NCBI GenBank assembly: GCA_024695545.1
Contig: JAILHZ010000059.1
Span: 1-14,488 of the forward strand
Direction: 5' to 3'
DNA: 14,488 nucleotides
Origin: Clostridiales bacterium
GTDB lineage: Bacteria > Bacillota_A > Clostridia > Saccharofermentanales > Saccharofermentanaceae
Shown here: positions 6,579 through 13,685 of the stretch, in pieces
Numbering within the stretch: position 1 is the stretch's first letter
Layout: the number at the start of each line of letters is the position of its first letter
Program-made: the position numbers and the translations under genes
The notes under the pieces: generated by a model
What the model was told of the DNA's origin: nothing
The model's input: the letters and a program-made list of their open reading frames with translations, nothing else
Databases searched by the model: none

Positions 6579-7745
6579 TCAGTCGTTTCTTCCGCGGATC
6601 TTTCCAACGATAATCACAGAAAATACGATCAGAGCGACGACGACAAGTCCGCCGCCGATTATCATGCGCGGTGTGATGCTGAATCCACCATTTTCAGAAG
6701 GCGCCGGAGTCGGACTCGGAGTAGGAGTCGGACTTGGTGTCGGAGTCGGGCTGGGTGTCGGAGTCGGCGTCGGAGCCGTTCCCGGAACAATATGCGCATT
6801 TCCGATGACTTTTCCTTCAAAAGTGATCGTCATCATCTCGGATACAACTTCGCAGCCGGCACCGAGAGGATCTGAAATATAGCAGCTTCCGATCACGATA
6901 CTCTTACCGGCCATAGCCGCACCCCGGGAGCGGACATCCGCTTCGATGTCCGCGATATAGATATCGCCTTCGGGGCAGTAGATCGCCGTGGTTTCACTCT
7001 TCTTGCTCTCTGCAGTGATCTTCGCGCCGTCCGCAAAGAAGATCTCGGACTTACCATAGACTGCGCTCTCTTCCGAGGACAGGTTCACCACCGTACCATC
7101 CCCCTCGATCTGGACACCGCCGGTAAGCGACGTTAGTGCTTTTGCCGTAGAATTTACATTCACGACCGCTCCGTCTCCAACATGGACATCACCGCCCAGC
7201 GCACCGATCGCGCCGCCGGAACCCTGGATCTTATCATCGATCGTAAGTTTCGTCTTCGAGATCGTCACATCACCGTCCGCCATAAGGAGATAGGCAGAAT
7301 CTGAAGCAGTCCCGGAGCTCTTAACCGAGACCTCATTTCCGCAGATATAAAGATCGCCGTTCTTGGCATAGAGCGCACTTCTGCACGCAGTGACCTCAAG
7401 TTCGAGTGAGCCATCACCCTGAATCGTCAGCGGACCCTCGACCTGGATCGCCGGCGCTTCCACATGCGAGGCGACCTTGTTCGTACCGGTCAGCTCGATC
7501 ACCGCGTTCTCCTGCGTACTGAGATCGATATACATACCGTCATAATCCTTCAGGGTCAGCGTGTGCGTCTTCGCATCGTATTTCCAGGTATCTCCCTTGG
7601 AGTTGCGGGCAGAGGAAAAAGTTCTTCCATCCACAATGATCGTTCCCGCGTCCCGGGAATTCGCCAAAACCGCGCCTGATCCGAAGATCCCCGAAAGGAA
7701 CATCAGACTTCCAACCATTGATGCCAACACTTTTTCGCGCTTCAT
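6579..7745 (-). CDS. Exported repeat protein with P/T/S linker and C-terminal membrane anchor
   Basis: From ATG 7745 (AGAGG six bases upstream) the protein has 388 residues. An upstream in-frame start would place an unlikely 37 residues before the signal peptide. Residues 1-28 form a signal peptide (MKREK, hydrophobic core, then AVLA before Asn29). Near residue 53, DTWKYDAKTHTLTLKDYDG matches a motif common in clostridial surface proteins annotated as carbohydrate-binding. Residues 75-320 consist of short beta strands of the type GDVHVGDGAVVNV and EGDIYIADIEADV, spaced as in a right-handed parallel beta-helix. Residues 325-350 are a PTPTPS linker. A hydrophobic segment (about 360-381) ends with the basic tail KIRGRND, which anchors the protein in the membrane facing outward. 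There is no LPXTG motif. Adhesion or glycan binding is inferred from the architecture. It is transcribed divergently from the tRNA gene. Confidence 0.85.
   Translation of the reverse strand: MKREKVLASMVGSLMFLSGIFGSGAVLANSRDAGTIIVDGRTFSSARNSKGDTWKYDAKTHTLTLKDYDGMYIDLSTQENAVIELTGTNKVASHVEAPAIQVEGPLTIQGDGSLELEVTACRSALYAKNGDLYICGNEVSVKSSGTASDSAYLLMADGDVTISKTKLTIDDKIQGSGGAIGALGGDVHVGDGAVVNVNSTAKALTSLTGGVQIEGDGTVVNLSSEESAVYGKSEIFFADGAKITAESKKSETTAIYCPEGDIYIADIEADVRSRGAAMAGKSIVIGSCYISDPLGAGCEVVSEMMTITFEGKVIGNAHIVPGTAPTPTPTPSPTPTPSPTPTPSPTPAPSENGGFSITPRMIIGGGLVVVALIVFSVIIVGKIRGRND
6696..6773 (-). repeat. Low-complexity DNA encoding the PTPTPS linker
   Basis: Repeating PTPTPTPS and PTPTPS units are encoded by near-identical 6- and 18-bp steps (GGAGTCGGACT-like on the plus strand). 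The linker separates the beta-rich domain from the membrane anchor. It differs in motif from the PTTA linker of the pilin and is probably independent in origin. Confidence 0.8.
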
Positions 7746-7800
7746 GAGATACCTCTTTCTCTTATTTCCGGATTCGTATGAACCACCCATACTACCTGCT

Positions 7801-7809
7801 ACTATACCA
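7801..7809 (-). promoter_or_regulatory. Extended -10 promoter of the exported repeat protein
   Basis: The minus strand reads TGGTATAGT, an extended -10 (TGn plus TATAGT), about 55 nt upstream of the ATG at 7745. The -35 is weak. It is back to back with the tRNA promoter that begins at 7831. Confidence 0.45.
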
Positions 7810-7830
7810 CACGCCATCGGAAAAATCGCC

Positions 7831-7859
7831 TTGACATTTACCCCTCCAACCACCATAAT
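7831..7859 (+). promoter_or_regulatory. Promoter of tRNA-Ala
   Basis: A perfect TTGACA (7831-7836) is followed after 17 bases by CATAAT (7854-7859), one mismatch from consensus. Transcription would start a few bases before the tRNA at 7873. This is the strongest sigma-A-type promoter in the window, as expected for a tRNA gene. Confidence 0.8.
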
Positions 7860-7872
7860 AGTGAAGTGATTC

Positions 7873-7948
7873 GGGGCATTAGCTCAGCTGGGAGAGCGCC
7901 AGGTTCGCAATCTGGAGGTCGTGAGTTCGATCCTCATATGCTCCACCA
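7873..7948 (+). tRNA. tRNA-Ala, anticodon CGC
   Basis: The 76-nt gene folds as a standard cloverleaf. The acceptor stem is GGGGCAT with ATGCTCC, including the G3:U70 pair that marks alanine tRNAs. The D arm is AGCTCAGCTGGGAGAGC-like, the anticodon arm is CCAGG-TTCGCAA-TCTGG with CGC at positions 34-36, and the T arm contains GTTCGATC. The discriminator A and the 3' CCA are encoded. It reads the codon GCG. It has its own promoter and terminator, so it is a single-gene unit. Confidence 0.97.
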
Positions 7949-7960
7949 ATTAACAGAAAG

Positions 7961-7984
7961 ACCGCCACATCGGGCGGTTTTTTT
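7961..7984 (+). terminator. Rho-independent terminator of tRNA-Ala
   Basis: ACCGCC (7961-7966) pairs with GGCGGT (7973-7978) and is followed by a run of seven T that overlaps the end of the stem. It starts 12 bases after the tRNA. It may also work weakly for the convergent smsB transcript. Confidence 0.88.
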
Positions 7985-7995
7985 CTCTTTTTGCG

Positions 7996-8038
7996 CTGTT
8001 GCCTCATCTGTTGTCTCTTTTGCCTCGAAAAAGGCAAC
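7996..8038. repeat. 43-bp repeat, copy 1
   Basis: The segment is identical at 42 of 43 positions to 8068-8110, with starts 72 bp apart. It is built from alternating TTGCCTC and TTGTCTC words. Copy 1 forms a nested hairpin: TTGTCTC (8011-8017) pairs with GAGACAA (8043-8049), and inside it TTGCCT pairs with AGGCAA. It occupies the gap between convergent tRNA-Ala and smsB. Confidence 0.9.
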
Positions 8039-8067
8039 ACTTGAGACAATATGATCTATTATCGGCT

Positions 8068-8110
8068 CTGTTGCCTCATCTGTTGTCTCTTTTGCCTCGA
8101 AAAAGACAAC
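8068..8110. repeat. 43-bp repeat, copy 2
   Basis: The second copy differs from the first only by A for G near its right end, and so ends GACAAC instead of GGCAAC. In this copy GTTGTCT pairs with AGACAAC and a four-pair TTTT/AAAA extension, with one bulged C. Neither copy has a run of T after the stem on the minus strand, so action as a terminator for smsB is not obvious. Confidence 0.9.
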
Positions 8111-8136
8111 GGTCGCGTCAACAGCCTGCCTCGCTC

Positions 8137-9063
8137 TTACTTCAAGAAGCCGTTGATGATCTGCTCTTCTGCTTCCTGCTCGGTCAGGCCCAGTGTCATC
8201 AGCTTGATAAGCTGTTCGCCGGCGATCTTACCGATGGCCGCCTCGTGAACGAGCGCCGCATCGACGTTGTTAGCTTCGAGGCCCGGAACCGCCAGAATAC
8301 GGCCGTTATCCATGATGATCGCGTCACACTCGGTGTGTCCGGAGCAGGCGGTGTTACCATTCAGTACCGCATCAAACTTCTGGTAGGAATCGTCCCTTGC
8401 GACAGAACGGGAGATAACATCTGCCGAGCAGCCTTCGCCGTTCAGATCGACTCTGTAGTTGCTGACCGCCTTCTGATCCCCGTGGGTCATGAGACGCTCG
8501 TGAACGACCAGTCTCGCACCCTTGCCGAGCTCCGCCTTCGTATCACGGACAGTATCGTCGACACCCTTGATCTGGGTCATCTCCATCTCCATGTAGCTGT
8601 CATCTTCCATGTAGACTTCCGTACCCGGATTCAGGATGCGCTTACCTGTTCCCTCACCGGAACCATAGTGCTTCTCGACGTACTTGACCTTCGCGCCCTT
8701 ACCGACGAAGAAACGGTGGATACCGTCGTGCTCACTGTCCTTCGGACCGCAGTTATCGATACCGCAGCCGGCGACGATCACGACGTCACAGTCTTCACCG
8801 ATATAGAAATCGTTATATACGATCTCCCTGATGCCGCTCGCCGTCATGACGACCGGGATATGTACACTCTCGTTCTTCGTTCCCGGCTTAATACGGATAT
8901 CGATGCCCGATCCGTTTTCCTTCGGGGTGATATCGATGTTCGCCGTCGAATTTCTGGCAACTGCCTTACCATTGGCACGGATATTAAATGCACCTACCGG
9001 GACCTTGTGAAGGTCCGCGACTTCCTCTAAAAGGCGATCAGATGTAGCATCCAGATTCAGCAT
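8137..9063 (-). CDS. smsB: SufB/SufD-family Fe-S scaffold subunit, minimal (SmsB-like)
   Basis: The 308-residue protein is the scaffold partner of the SufC-type ATPase. It is much shorter than classical SufB (about 470-495 residues) and corresponds to the SufBD beta-helix core with short helical ends. Visible features are the SYMEMEMTQIKGVDDTVRD strand region, CSGHTECDAI (Cys240, His243, Cys246) and LVHEAAIGKIAGEQL (Glu274). These correspond to the Cys and Glu implicated in cluster assembly in SufB (the VEHEAT region). The C-terminal LTEQEAEEQIINGFLK is typical of the family. The ATG shares one base with the smsC stop (TGATG), and AGGAGGTGA lies just upstream inside smsC, so the two are translationally coupled. 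With no SufS, SufU or SufD beside it, the pair fits the two-gene SUF-like minimal system of anaerobes. Cysteine desulfurase may be encoded elsewhere. Confidence 0.88.
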   Translation of the reverse strand: MLNLDATSDRLLEEVADLHKVPVGAFNIRANGKAVARNSTANIDITPKENGSGIDIRIKPGTKNESVHIPVVMTASGIREIVYNDFYIGEDCDVVIVAGCGIDNCGPKDSEHDGIHRFFVGKGAKVKYVEKHYGSGEGTGKRILNPGTEVYMEDDSYMEMEMTQIKGVDDTVRDTKAELGKGARLVVHERLMTHGDQKAVSNYRVDLNGEGCSADVISRSVARDDSYQKFDAVLNGNTACSGHTECDAIIMDNGRILAVPGLEANNVDAALVHEAAIGKIAGEQLIKLMTLGLTEQEAEEQIINGFLK

Positions 9064-9812
9064 CAGCCTTCACCTCCTTCATCCAGAAGTCCCTTGCCGC
9101 AGCCTCTTACCGCAGACATGGTGCCCTCGAGACCCGGCAGGATCTCATCCTTAGGGCCGTGTGCGACAAGATTGCCGTCGCTTAAAACGACGATCTCATC
9201 GGCGATGTTCAGGATCCTCTCCTGGTGGGAGATGATCAGGATCGAACTGTCCTTAATGTTCTTTCTCATACCTTCGAATACCTTGATGAGGTTCTGGAAG
9301 CTCCACAGATCGATACCGGCCTCCGGCTCGTCAAAGACGGATAGCTGGGAAGCCTTCGCGAGAACGGTCGCGATCTCGATACGCTTCAGCTCACCTCCGG
9401 AAAGGCTGGCATTGACTTCACGGTTGATGTAATCTCTCGCGCACAGGCCCACCTCAGAGAGGTACTTGCAGGCATCGACGCTCGAAAGCTTCGTACCTGT
9501 CGCAAGACGGATCAGGTCGAAGACCTGCAGGCCCTTGAAGCGCACCGGCTGCTGGAAAGCAAAACCGATACCCTTTCTGGCGCGGTCAGTGATCGACATC
9601 TCCGTGATGTCTTCTCCGTTAAAAAGGATCTTGCCCTCCGTCGGCTTGAAGATGCCGGCGATGAGCTTGGCCATAGTGGACTTGCCGCCACCGTTCGGTC
9701 CCGTGATCACGGTCAGATTTCCGTCCGGGATCACGAGGTTGATGTCGTGCAGGATGCCTTTATCCTGCCCCTCTTCATTCACTTCGAATGAAACGTGCTG
9801 TAATTCAAGCAT
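9063..9812 (-). CDS. smsC: SufC-family Fe-S assembly ATPase (SmsC-like)
   Basis: The 249-residue cytoplasmic ABC ATPase drives cluster assembly on the SufB-like scaffold. Seen are Walker A GPNGGGKST (38-46), Q-loop FQQP (86-89), signature SLSGGELKR (136-144), Walker B LSVFDEPEAGID (157-168, Glu162) and the H-loop His196 in IISHQE. The wording SGGELKRIEIA and FDEPEAGIDLW is characteristic of SufC rather than of transporters, and no membrane partner is adjacent. I chose ATG 9812 because AGGAG lies five bases upstream and the LELQHVSFEV start fits the family. An upstream in-frame start at 9899 would overlap the histidine kinase gene. It lies 76 bp after that gene in the same direction, with a perfect palindrome and an imperfect inverted repeat in the gap. 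Confidence 0.93.
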   Translation of the reverse strand: MLELQHVSFEVNEEGQDKGILHDINLVIPDGNLTVITGPNGGGKSTMAKLIAGIFKPTEGKILFNGEDITEMSITDRARKGIGFAFQQPVRFKGLQVFDLIRLATGTKLSSVDACKYLSEVGLCARDYINREVNASLSGGELKRIEIATVLAKASQLSVFDEPEAGIDLWSFQNLIKVFEGMRKNIKDSSILIISHQERILNIADEIVVLSDGNLVAHGPKDEILPGLEGTMSAVRGCGKGLLDEGGEG

Positions 9813-9828
9813 TGTTGCTCCTATTCTA

Positions 9829-9842
9829 GGGAGATATCTCCC
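9829..9842. promoter_or_regulatory. Perfect 14-bp palindrome upstream of smsC
   Basis: GGGAGATATCTCCC is fully self-complementary and ends six bases upstream of the smsC ribosome binding site. It could be an operator or, in mRNA, a 5-bp hairpin with an ATAT loop next to the Shine-Dalgarno site. No promoter of its own is evident for smsC, so the pair may be read from the upstream operon. Confidence 0.4.
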
Positions 9843-9844
9843 GG

Positions 9845-9887
9845 CAGTGGTTTTCCGGAAGAAACAGTTTCCGCCCGAAAAGCACTG
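9845..9887. repeat. Imperfect inverted repeat between kinase gene and smsC
   Basis: On the minus strand CAGTGCTTTTCGGG (9874-9887) pairs with CCGGAAAACCACTG (9845-9858) at 12 of 14 positions around a 15-base loop. One arm is an exact copy of the decamer AAAAGCACTG; the other differs by one base. The stem begins one base after the kinase stop codon (9889-9891). There is no T-tract, so terminator function is uncertain. Confidence 0.5.
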
Positions 9888-9888
9888 G

Positions 9889-10893
9889 TCAGTTTTCAAT
9901 CACGGGATATTGTACCACGATTTTGAAGCCTTTTCCTGCTTCCGAGGCAACATCTAGCACAAAATTCATATCATCGGACATTTTCTTCACCAGATAAAGG
10001 CCCATGCCGGTCGCTTTTTTCCTGGCTTCACCCGTATCTCCGGTGAATCCGCGCTCGAAGATAAAGGGCAGGTCACACGACTTGATGCCGATGCCGTTAT
10101 CTTCGATTACCAGGCGGTCCTCGCCCTCGACAGAGAACTCGAGTTTCGGCTCTTCGGAACTGTATTTGATGGAATTACTGACAATCTGGCCGAGAATGAA
10201 GCGGAGCGCGCGGCGGTCACCATAGAGCTTCTCCTCACTGACATGGCTGATGACGAGGAAATCCTTCTCCTCCAGAAGCGGGCGGTACTCCTCGATCACT
10301 TCGCTTATCACATCTTTGAGCTCGATCCGCTCGAAGAGATAATCCTTCTTCTCGCCCTTGATACGCGAGTACTGAAGCATCTGCTCGACACACTCGTTTA
10401 AGCGCGTGCGGATATACTCGATCTTATAGACCATCCCGGGATCAAGGGTATCGCGGTTATTGTCGAGGATCATGGTCAGAAGCGCCATCGGCGTCTTCGC
10501 CTCGTGGGCCCAGGCCTCGACATATTCTTCGTAATCTTCGTTTCTCACGATCTCCCTGCCGAGGCGTTCCCTGTTCTGCACCAGGAGGTCGCACATCTCC
10601 TTCGTTCTTTTCATCTCCGCACCCTTCAGGCGCGACAGGAGGATCTGCGCGTGATCTTCATCGGGATTACTAAGAAATGCATCCAGCGCCCGGCTCATAC
10701 GGCTTTCCGAGGCGAGGATGATTACGCATACGAGAAGAAATGATAATACCGAGAAAAGAACGATCGATAACGCCAGTGCGGTAAAAGCACTGACGTCCCT
10801 GAACCACAGGAGCAGTATAAAGAACAGGTCTCCGGCAAGTGCATAGGCAAGCCACGGAAGATGCGCGGTCAGGATCGAAAAGTATCTCTTCAT
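9889..10893 (-). CDS. Intramembrane-sensing histidine kinase, BceS-like
   Basis: The 334-residue kinase has two closely spaced membrane helices (about 13-31 and 36-60) with almost no extracellular loop, the layout of BceS-type kinases that sense through their partner transporter. The phosphoacceptor is His130 in EAWAHEAKTPMA, matching the WxHxxKTP motif of this group. The ATP-binding domain shows the N-box with Asn240 (QIVSNSIKYS), DNGIGI (265-270), FERGFTG and GMGLYLVKKM. The ATG overlaps the regulator stop codon as ATGA, with GGAGGT inside the regulator gene. It is the last gene of the module. Adjacency to an ABC transporter with an FtsX-type permease implies sensing of a cell-wall-active peptide such as bacitracin or a lantibiotic; the specific ligand is unknown. 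Confidence 0.93.
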   Translation of the reverse strand: MKRYFSILTAHLPWLAYALAGDLFFILLLWFRDVSAFTALALSIVLFSVLSFLLVCVIILASESRMSRALDAFLSNPDEDHAQILLSRLKGAEMKRTKEMCDLLVQNRERLGREIVRNEDYEEYVEAWAHEAKTPMALLTMILDNNRDTLDPGMVYKIEYIRTRLNECVEQMLQYSRIKGEKKDYLFERIELKDVISEVIEEYRPLLEEKDFLVISHVSEEKLYGDRRALRFILGQIVSNSIKYSSEEPKLEFSVEGEDRLVIEDNGIGIKSCDLPFIFERGFTGDTGEARKKATGMGLYLVKKMSDDMNFVLDVASEAGKGFKIVVQYPVIEN

Positions 10894-11591
10894 GCTTCGA
10901 CCTCCGGTGCTTTTTCCGAAGTATCGGACGGAAGAAGCTTATATCCCACGCCGCGTTCCGATGCGATCTGCACCTTCATGGGAAGAGAGGCCAAAGTTTT
11001 CTTCAGTCTCGTCAGGTTGACCTGAAGTGCATTTTCGTCAATAAACTCACTCGTGCCCCATACCGCTTCGCAGATCGTTTCTTTGGTCACGACATTCCCG
11101 AGTTCCGTCATCAGAGCTTCGAGGATCTTGCCCTGGTTCTTCGGAAGGAGCACGGACGATCCGTCGACATAAAGCGTGTACGTCCCGCGGTCGAGAAGGA
11201 ATCCCGGTCCCTCGAGCATGTTCGATCTTCCCTCGTATCTTCGGAGTACATTCGCAACACGTGCGAGGAGACGTTCTTTTCGATAGGGCTTGGTCAGGAA
11301 TTCATCCGCACCAAATTCGAGCGCGTGAAGCTCATCGGGGAGCTGGTCCCGGGAGGTCACCACGACCACCGGGATCGAGCTTTTATTCTTCACTTCGCGG
11401 CAGATCTGAAAGCCGCTTTTGCCCGGAAGATTGATGTCGAGAAGCAGAAGGTCGGGACGAAGTTCGAGTACCGTTTCCGTTACCCTTGAAAAGTCGTCGA
11501 TACAGTGGACCTCGTAGCCCTCCTTTTCCAGCATGGAAGACAGCTCTTGAGCTACCATCTTCTCATCTTCAACGACAGCGATACTCTTCAT
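10890..11591 (-). CDS. OmpR/PhoB-family response regulator, BceR-like
   Basis: The 233-residue regulator has a receiver domain (about 1-118) with acidic pocket Glu8-Asp9, phosphoacceptor Asp52 in LLLLDINLPG, Thr79 and Lys101-Pro102. A winged-helix DNA-binding domain (about 130-222) follows, with LLPKNQGKILEAL, VVTKETICEAVW, ENALQVNLTRLKKTL and ERGVGYKL. It would be phosphorylated by the adjacent kinase and activate the transporter genes. AAAGGA lies upstream of the ATG, 45 bp after the permease stop, so cotranscription is likely. The candidate dyad at 14461-14488 in front of the first gene is a possible binding site. Confidence 0.94.
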   Translation of the reverse strand: MKSIAVVEDEKMVAQELSSMLEKEGYEVHCIDDFSRVTETVLELRPDLLLLDINLPGKSGFQICREVKNKSSIPVVVVTSRDQLPDELHALEFGADEFLTKPYRKERLLARVANVLRRYEGRSNMLEGPGFLLDRGTYTLYVDGSSVLLPKNQGKILEALMTELGNVVTKETICEAVWGTSEFIDENALQVNLTRLKKTLASLPMKVQIASERGVGYKLLPSDTSEKAPEVEA

Positions 11592-11636
11592 GGAATTCCT
11601 TTCTCCGGCGGAAGCTTCAGCAATAACCGAGACCGG

Positions 11637-13685
11637 TCACTCTTCTCTTTCCGGAGTCATCAGTGTCTCCAGAAAGTGGGAGCTGCTGCGCTTCACGATA
11701 TGCATGTACAGATATTCTATCAGAACAAAGACTCCGACAACAACCAGGATCACGGGAATCATCTCATCGATATGCGTCTTGGTGCGAGAACTCAGAAGAC
11801 CGTTGAACAGTGCTTTTGTAGCAAAGAACGTGCTCATCGCAGCGACTGCGATCGGAAGACCGAAGTACCAGTTGATCTGCCTCTTCGATGTCTTATAGAT
11901 CGTCTTGTGATCCGCACCGAGCTTAACGAGCGTCTTGTATCTTCTGCTTGTACGCTTCTGGCTCATGAGGAACTGTACCGCGAGGATCGTGTTCGCTACG
12001 ACCAGGAAGATCAGGGCCAGGTAGATCGTGATGTAGCTGGCCGCCACCAGATAGAAGAGCTGTCGTCCCATGTTCTGAAGATAACTCTCATAGTCGAGAT
12101 CCATCTTGTCAAAGTCCTCGTTGAGTCGCATATAGGTCTGTGTCAGCTCGGACTTCGAATACTTTTCCCGGTCAAGAAGTCCGTTCAGGTAAATCTCTTC
12201 TTTACCGGCAGTAAACCTATCGAAGTCATCGTCCGGAACGATGAGGGCAGCCGACAGCGAAATAAAGCTGTCTGTCACGATCGGGTCATGTCTGGCCTTC
12301 CCGGTCATTACGAACTCTTTTCCGACAAGCGTCACGTGAGGTCTCTGCGCAAGGACCTTGTTATCGACTTCATCGCGGGCAAAGTCAGGGCTTCGATAGA
12401 GTCCCAGCTCTCCCTCTTTGATGTCGATCGGCTCTGCACCCATAGCAGTTACGAGACTGTTGAAGTCGGAAAGGCGGATCAGGAACGGGAATCCGTCAAT
12501 GGAAGCGCTTCGGTAGTAATTCCTTAAAGAAGAATCGGCTTCATCCGACAGTTTCGTGAATTCCTCCGATTCAAAAGCACTGTCAAAGTTGTCATTATCA
12601 ACGATGTACGGATGTCCGAGACGCAGGTACGAAAGGTAACTGAACTCGTCCTCATAGCCGCCAGCACGGACCGCAGCCAGCAGGTCGTCTTCTTTTCCGT
12701 TAAAGGTGTTGGTAAAGGTATAGTCGACTCGTTCTTTTTCATAAATGTCATAAGAAACAAAGGTCGCGACACCTGCTGCAAGACATGCACTTGCGATCAG
12801 GATCAGGATCGAGCAGATCGCCATCGTTCCCGACTTGAAAATAACACCATCTTCGACCTGTCGGAAAGTAAAAACATGAAGCTTTCCGGAAGACGTTTTC
12901 TTCGCGATCAGATCGATCACGAAACGAAGACCTCTAAAGAGGAGAACGGTTCCCAGAGTACCGAGCAGGACGGTCCTGCCGAGTGCTTTAATATTCTCCC
13001 AGGCCGTTCCGTTTACGCCTGACCTGTATGCAAAAACCAGAAGAAGCGCGCCGGCAAGAAGAAGTGCCGCCTGAAGGATCGGATAGCCTTTCTTTCTGAC
13101 ATTATCCGGGGCATCGGTAAGAAGTGTCCCGACTTCTTTTCGTGCAAGCATAAAGGAGAGGATGATAAAAGAAACAAGTTTTACACCCATGAATCCCGCT
13201 GCCGTAAGAAGCGCCGCTTTCGGCGACCAGGTGATCTGGTGTCCGATAAAACCGATACCTACGAACTTGACCGTCAGAAGACTGATCACCTCAGTGATCA
13301 GGACCGAGACAGGAAGTCCGATAAGAAGCGCTACCAGGGAACTTCCCATATCCTCAAGAAGGAGCATCAGGAGAAGCTTGGTCCTCTTCATACCCATCAT
13401 GATATATACGCCGAACTCGTGACTTCTTCTCTCGATCTGGTATTTACTTGCAAAGAAGATAAGTGCAAAAACGATAAACAGTGTAAAGCCGTAGAGCACG
13501 CCGATCATGGAAAAGAGCTTATTGATCGCATGGCTCTCCATGGTCTTCAGATAGCGCATCACGTCCTGGCTCGACAGGGAAAGCACTACGTAAAAAGCGA
13601 TGATGGAAGTGATCAGCGAACCCATAAAGAGTGCATTTTCTTTATGGCTTCTGATACTGTTTCTTACGACAAGCTTAGAGAACAT
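11637..13685 (-). CDS. BceB-like ABC transporter permease (FtsX family)
   Basis: From ATG 13685 the protein has 682 residues, typical for BceB. I chose [18 protein letters not shown] because GGAGGAGG precedes it and because Bce permeases start this way. An in-frame start at 13712 would add nine residues. About ten membrane helices are visible. The first FtsX unit carries RSHEFGVYIMMGMKR, and a second unit near the C-terminus carries KRTSRRYKTLVKLGADHK. Between helices 7 and 8 lies a large extracellular domain (about 312-540), the hallmark of peptide-sensing permeases and the likely contact for the antimicrobial. It overlaps the ATPase gene by 11 bp, and together they form the detoxification pump that also signals to the kinase. 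The extracellular domain varies widely in the family, so it cannot reveal the ligand. Confidence 0.93.
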   Translation of the reverse strand: MFSKLVVRNSIRSHKENALFMGSLITSIIAFYVVLSLSSQDVMRYLKTMESHAINKLFSMIGVLYGFTLFIVFALIFFASKYQIERRSHEFGVYIMMGMKRTKLLLMLLLEDMGSSLVALLIGLPVSVLITEVISLLTVKFVGIGFIGHQITWSPKAALLTAAGFMGVKLVSFIILSFMLARKEVGTLLTDAPDNVRKKGYPILQAALLLAGALLLVFAYRSGVNGTAWENIKALGRTVLLGTLGTVLLFRGLRFVIDLIAKKTSSGKLHVFTFRQVEDGVIFKSGTMAICSILILIASACLAAGVATFVSYDIYEKERVDYTFTNTFNGKEDDLLAAVRAGGYEDEFSYLSYLRLGHPYIVDNDNFDSAFESEEFTKLSDEADSSLRNYYRSASIDGFPFLIRLSDFNSLVTAMGAEPIDIKEGELGLYRSPDFARDEVDNKVLAQRPHVTLVGKEFVMTGKARHDPIVTDSFISLSAALIVPDDDFDRFTAGKEEIYLNGLLDREKYSKSELTQTYMRLNEDFDKMDLDYESYLQNMGRQLFYLVAASYITIYLALIFLVVANTILAVQFLMSQKRTSRRYKTLVKLGADHKTIYKTSKRQINWYFGLPIAVAAMSTFFATKALFNGLLSSRTKTHIDEMIPVILVVVGVFVLIEYLYMHIVKRSSSHFLETLMTPEREE

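Noticed and set aside
7873..7948. tRNA-Ala as an integration site for a mobile element
   Set aside because: No integrase gene and no direct repeat of the tRNA 3' end are seen in the window.
7996..8110. Possible short CRISPR array
   Set aside because: There are only two repeat copies, the repeats are 43 bp with a 29-bp gap, and no cas genes are near. Internal hairpins and location fit a structured intergenic repeat better.
7999..9030. Plus-strand open frame of 343 codons over smsB
   Set aside because: It is antisense to a well-recognised SufB-family gene and begins inside the 43-bp repeat, so it is not credible as a gene.
9813..9899. Upstream start that would add 29 residues to SmsC
   Set aside because: It would run through the inverted repeat and palindrome and overlap the kinase gene. 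SufC proteins begin at the LELQHVSFEV segment, and ATG 9812 has a ribosome site.
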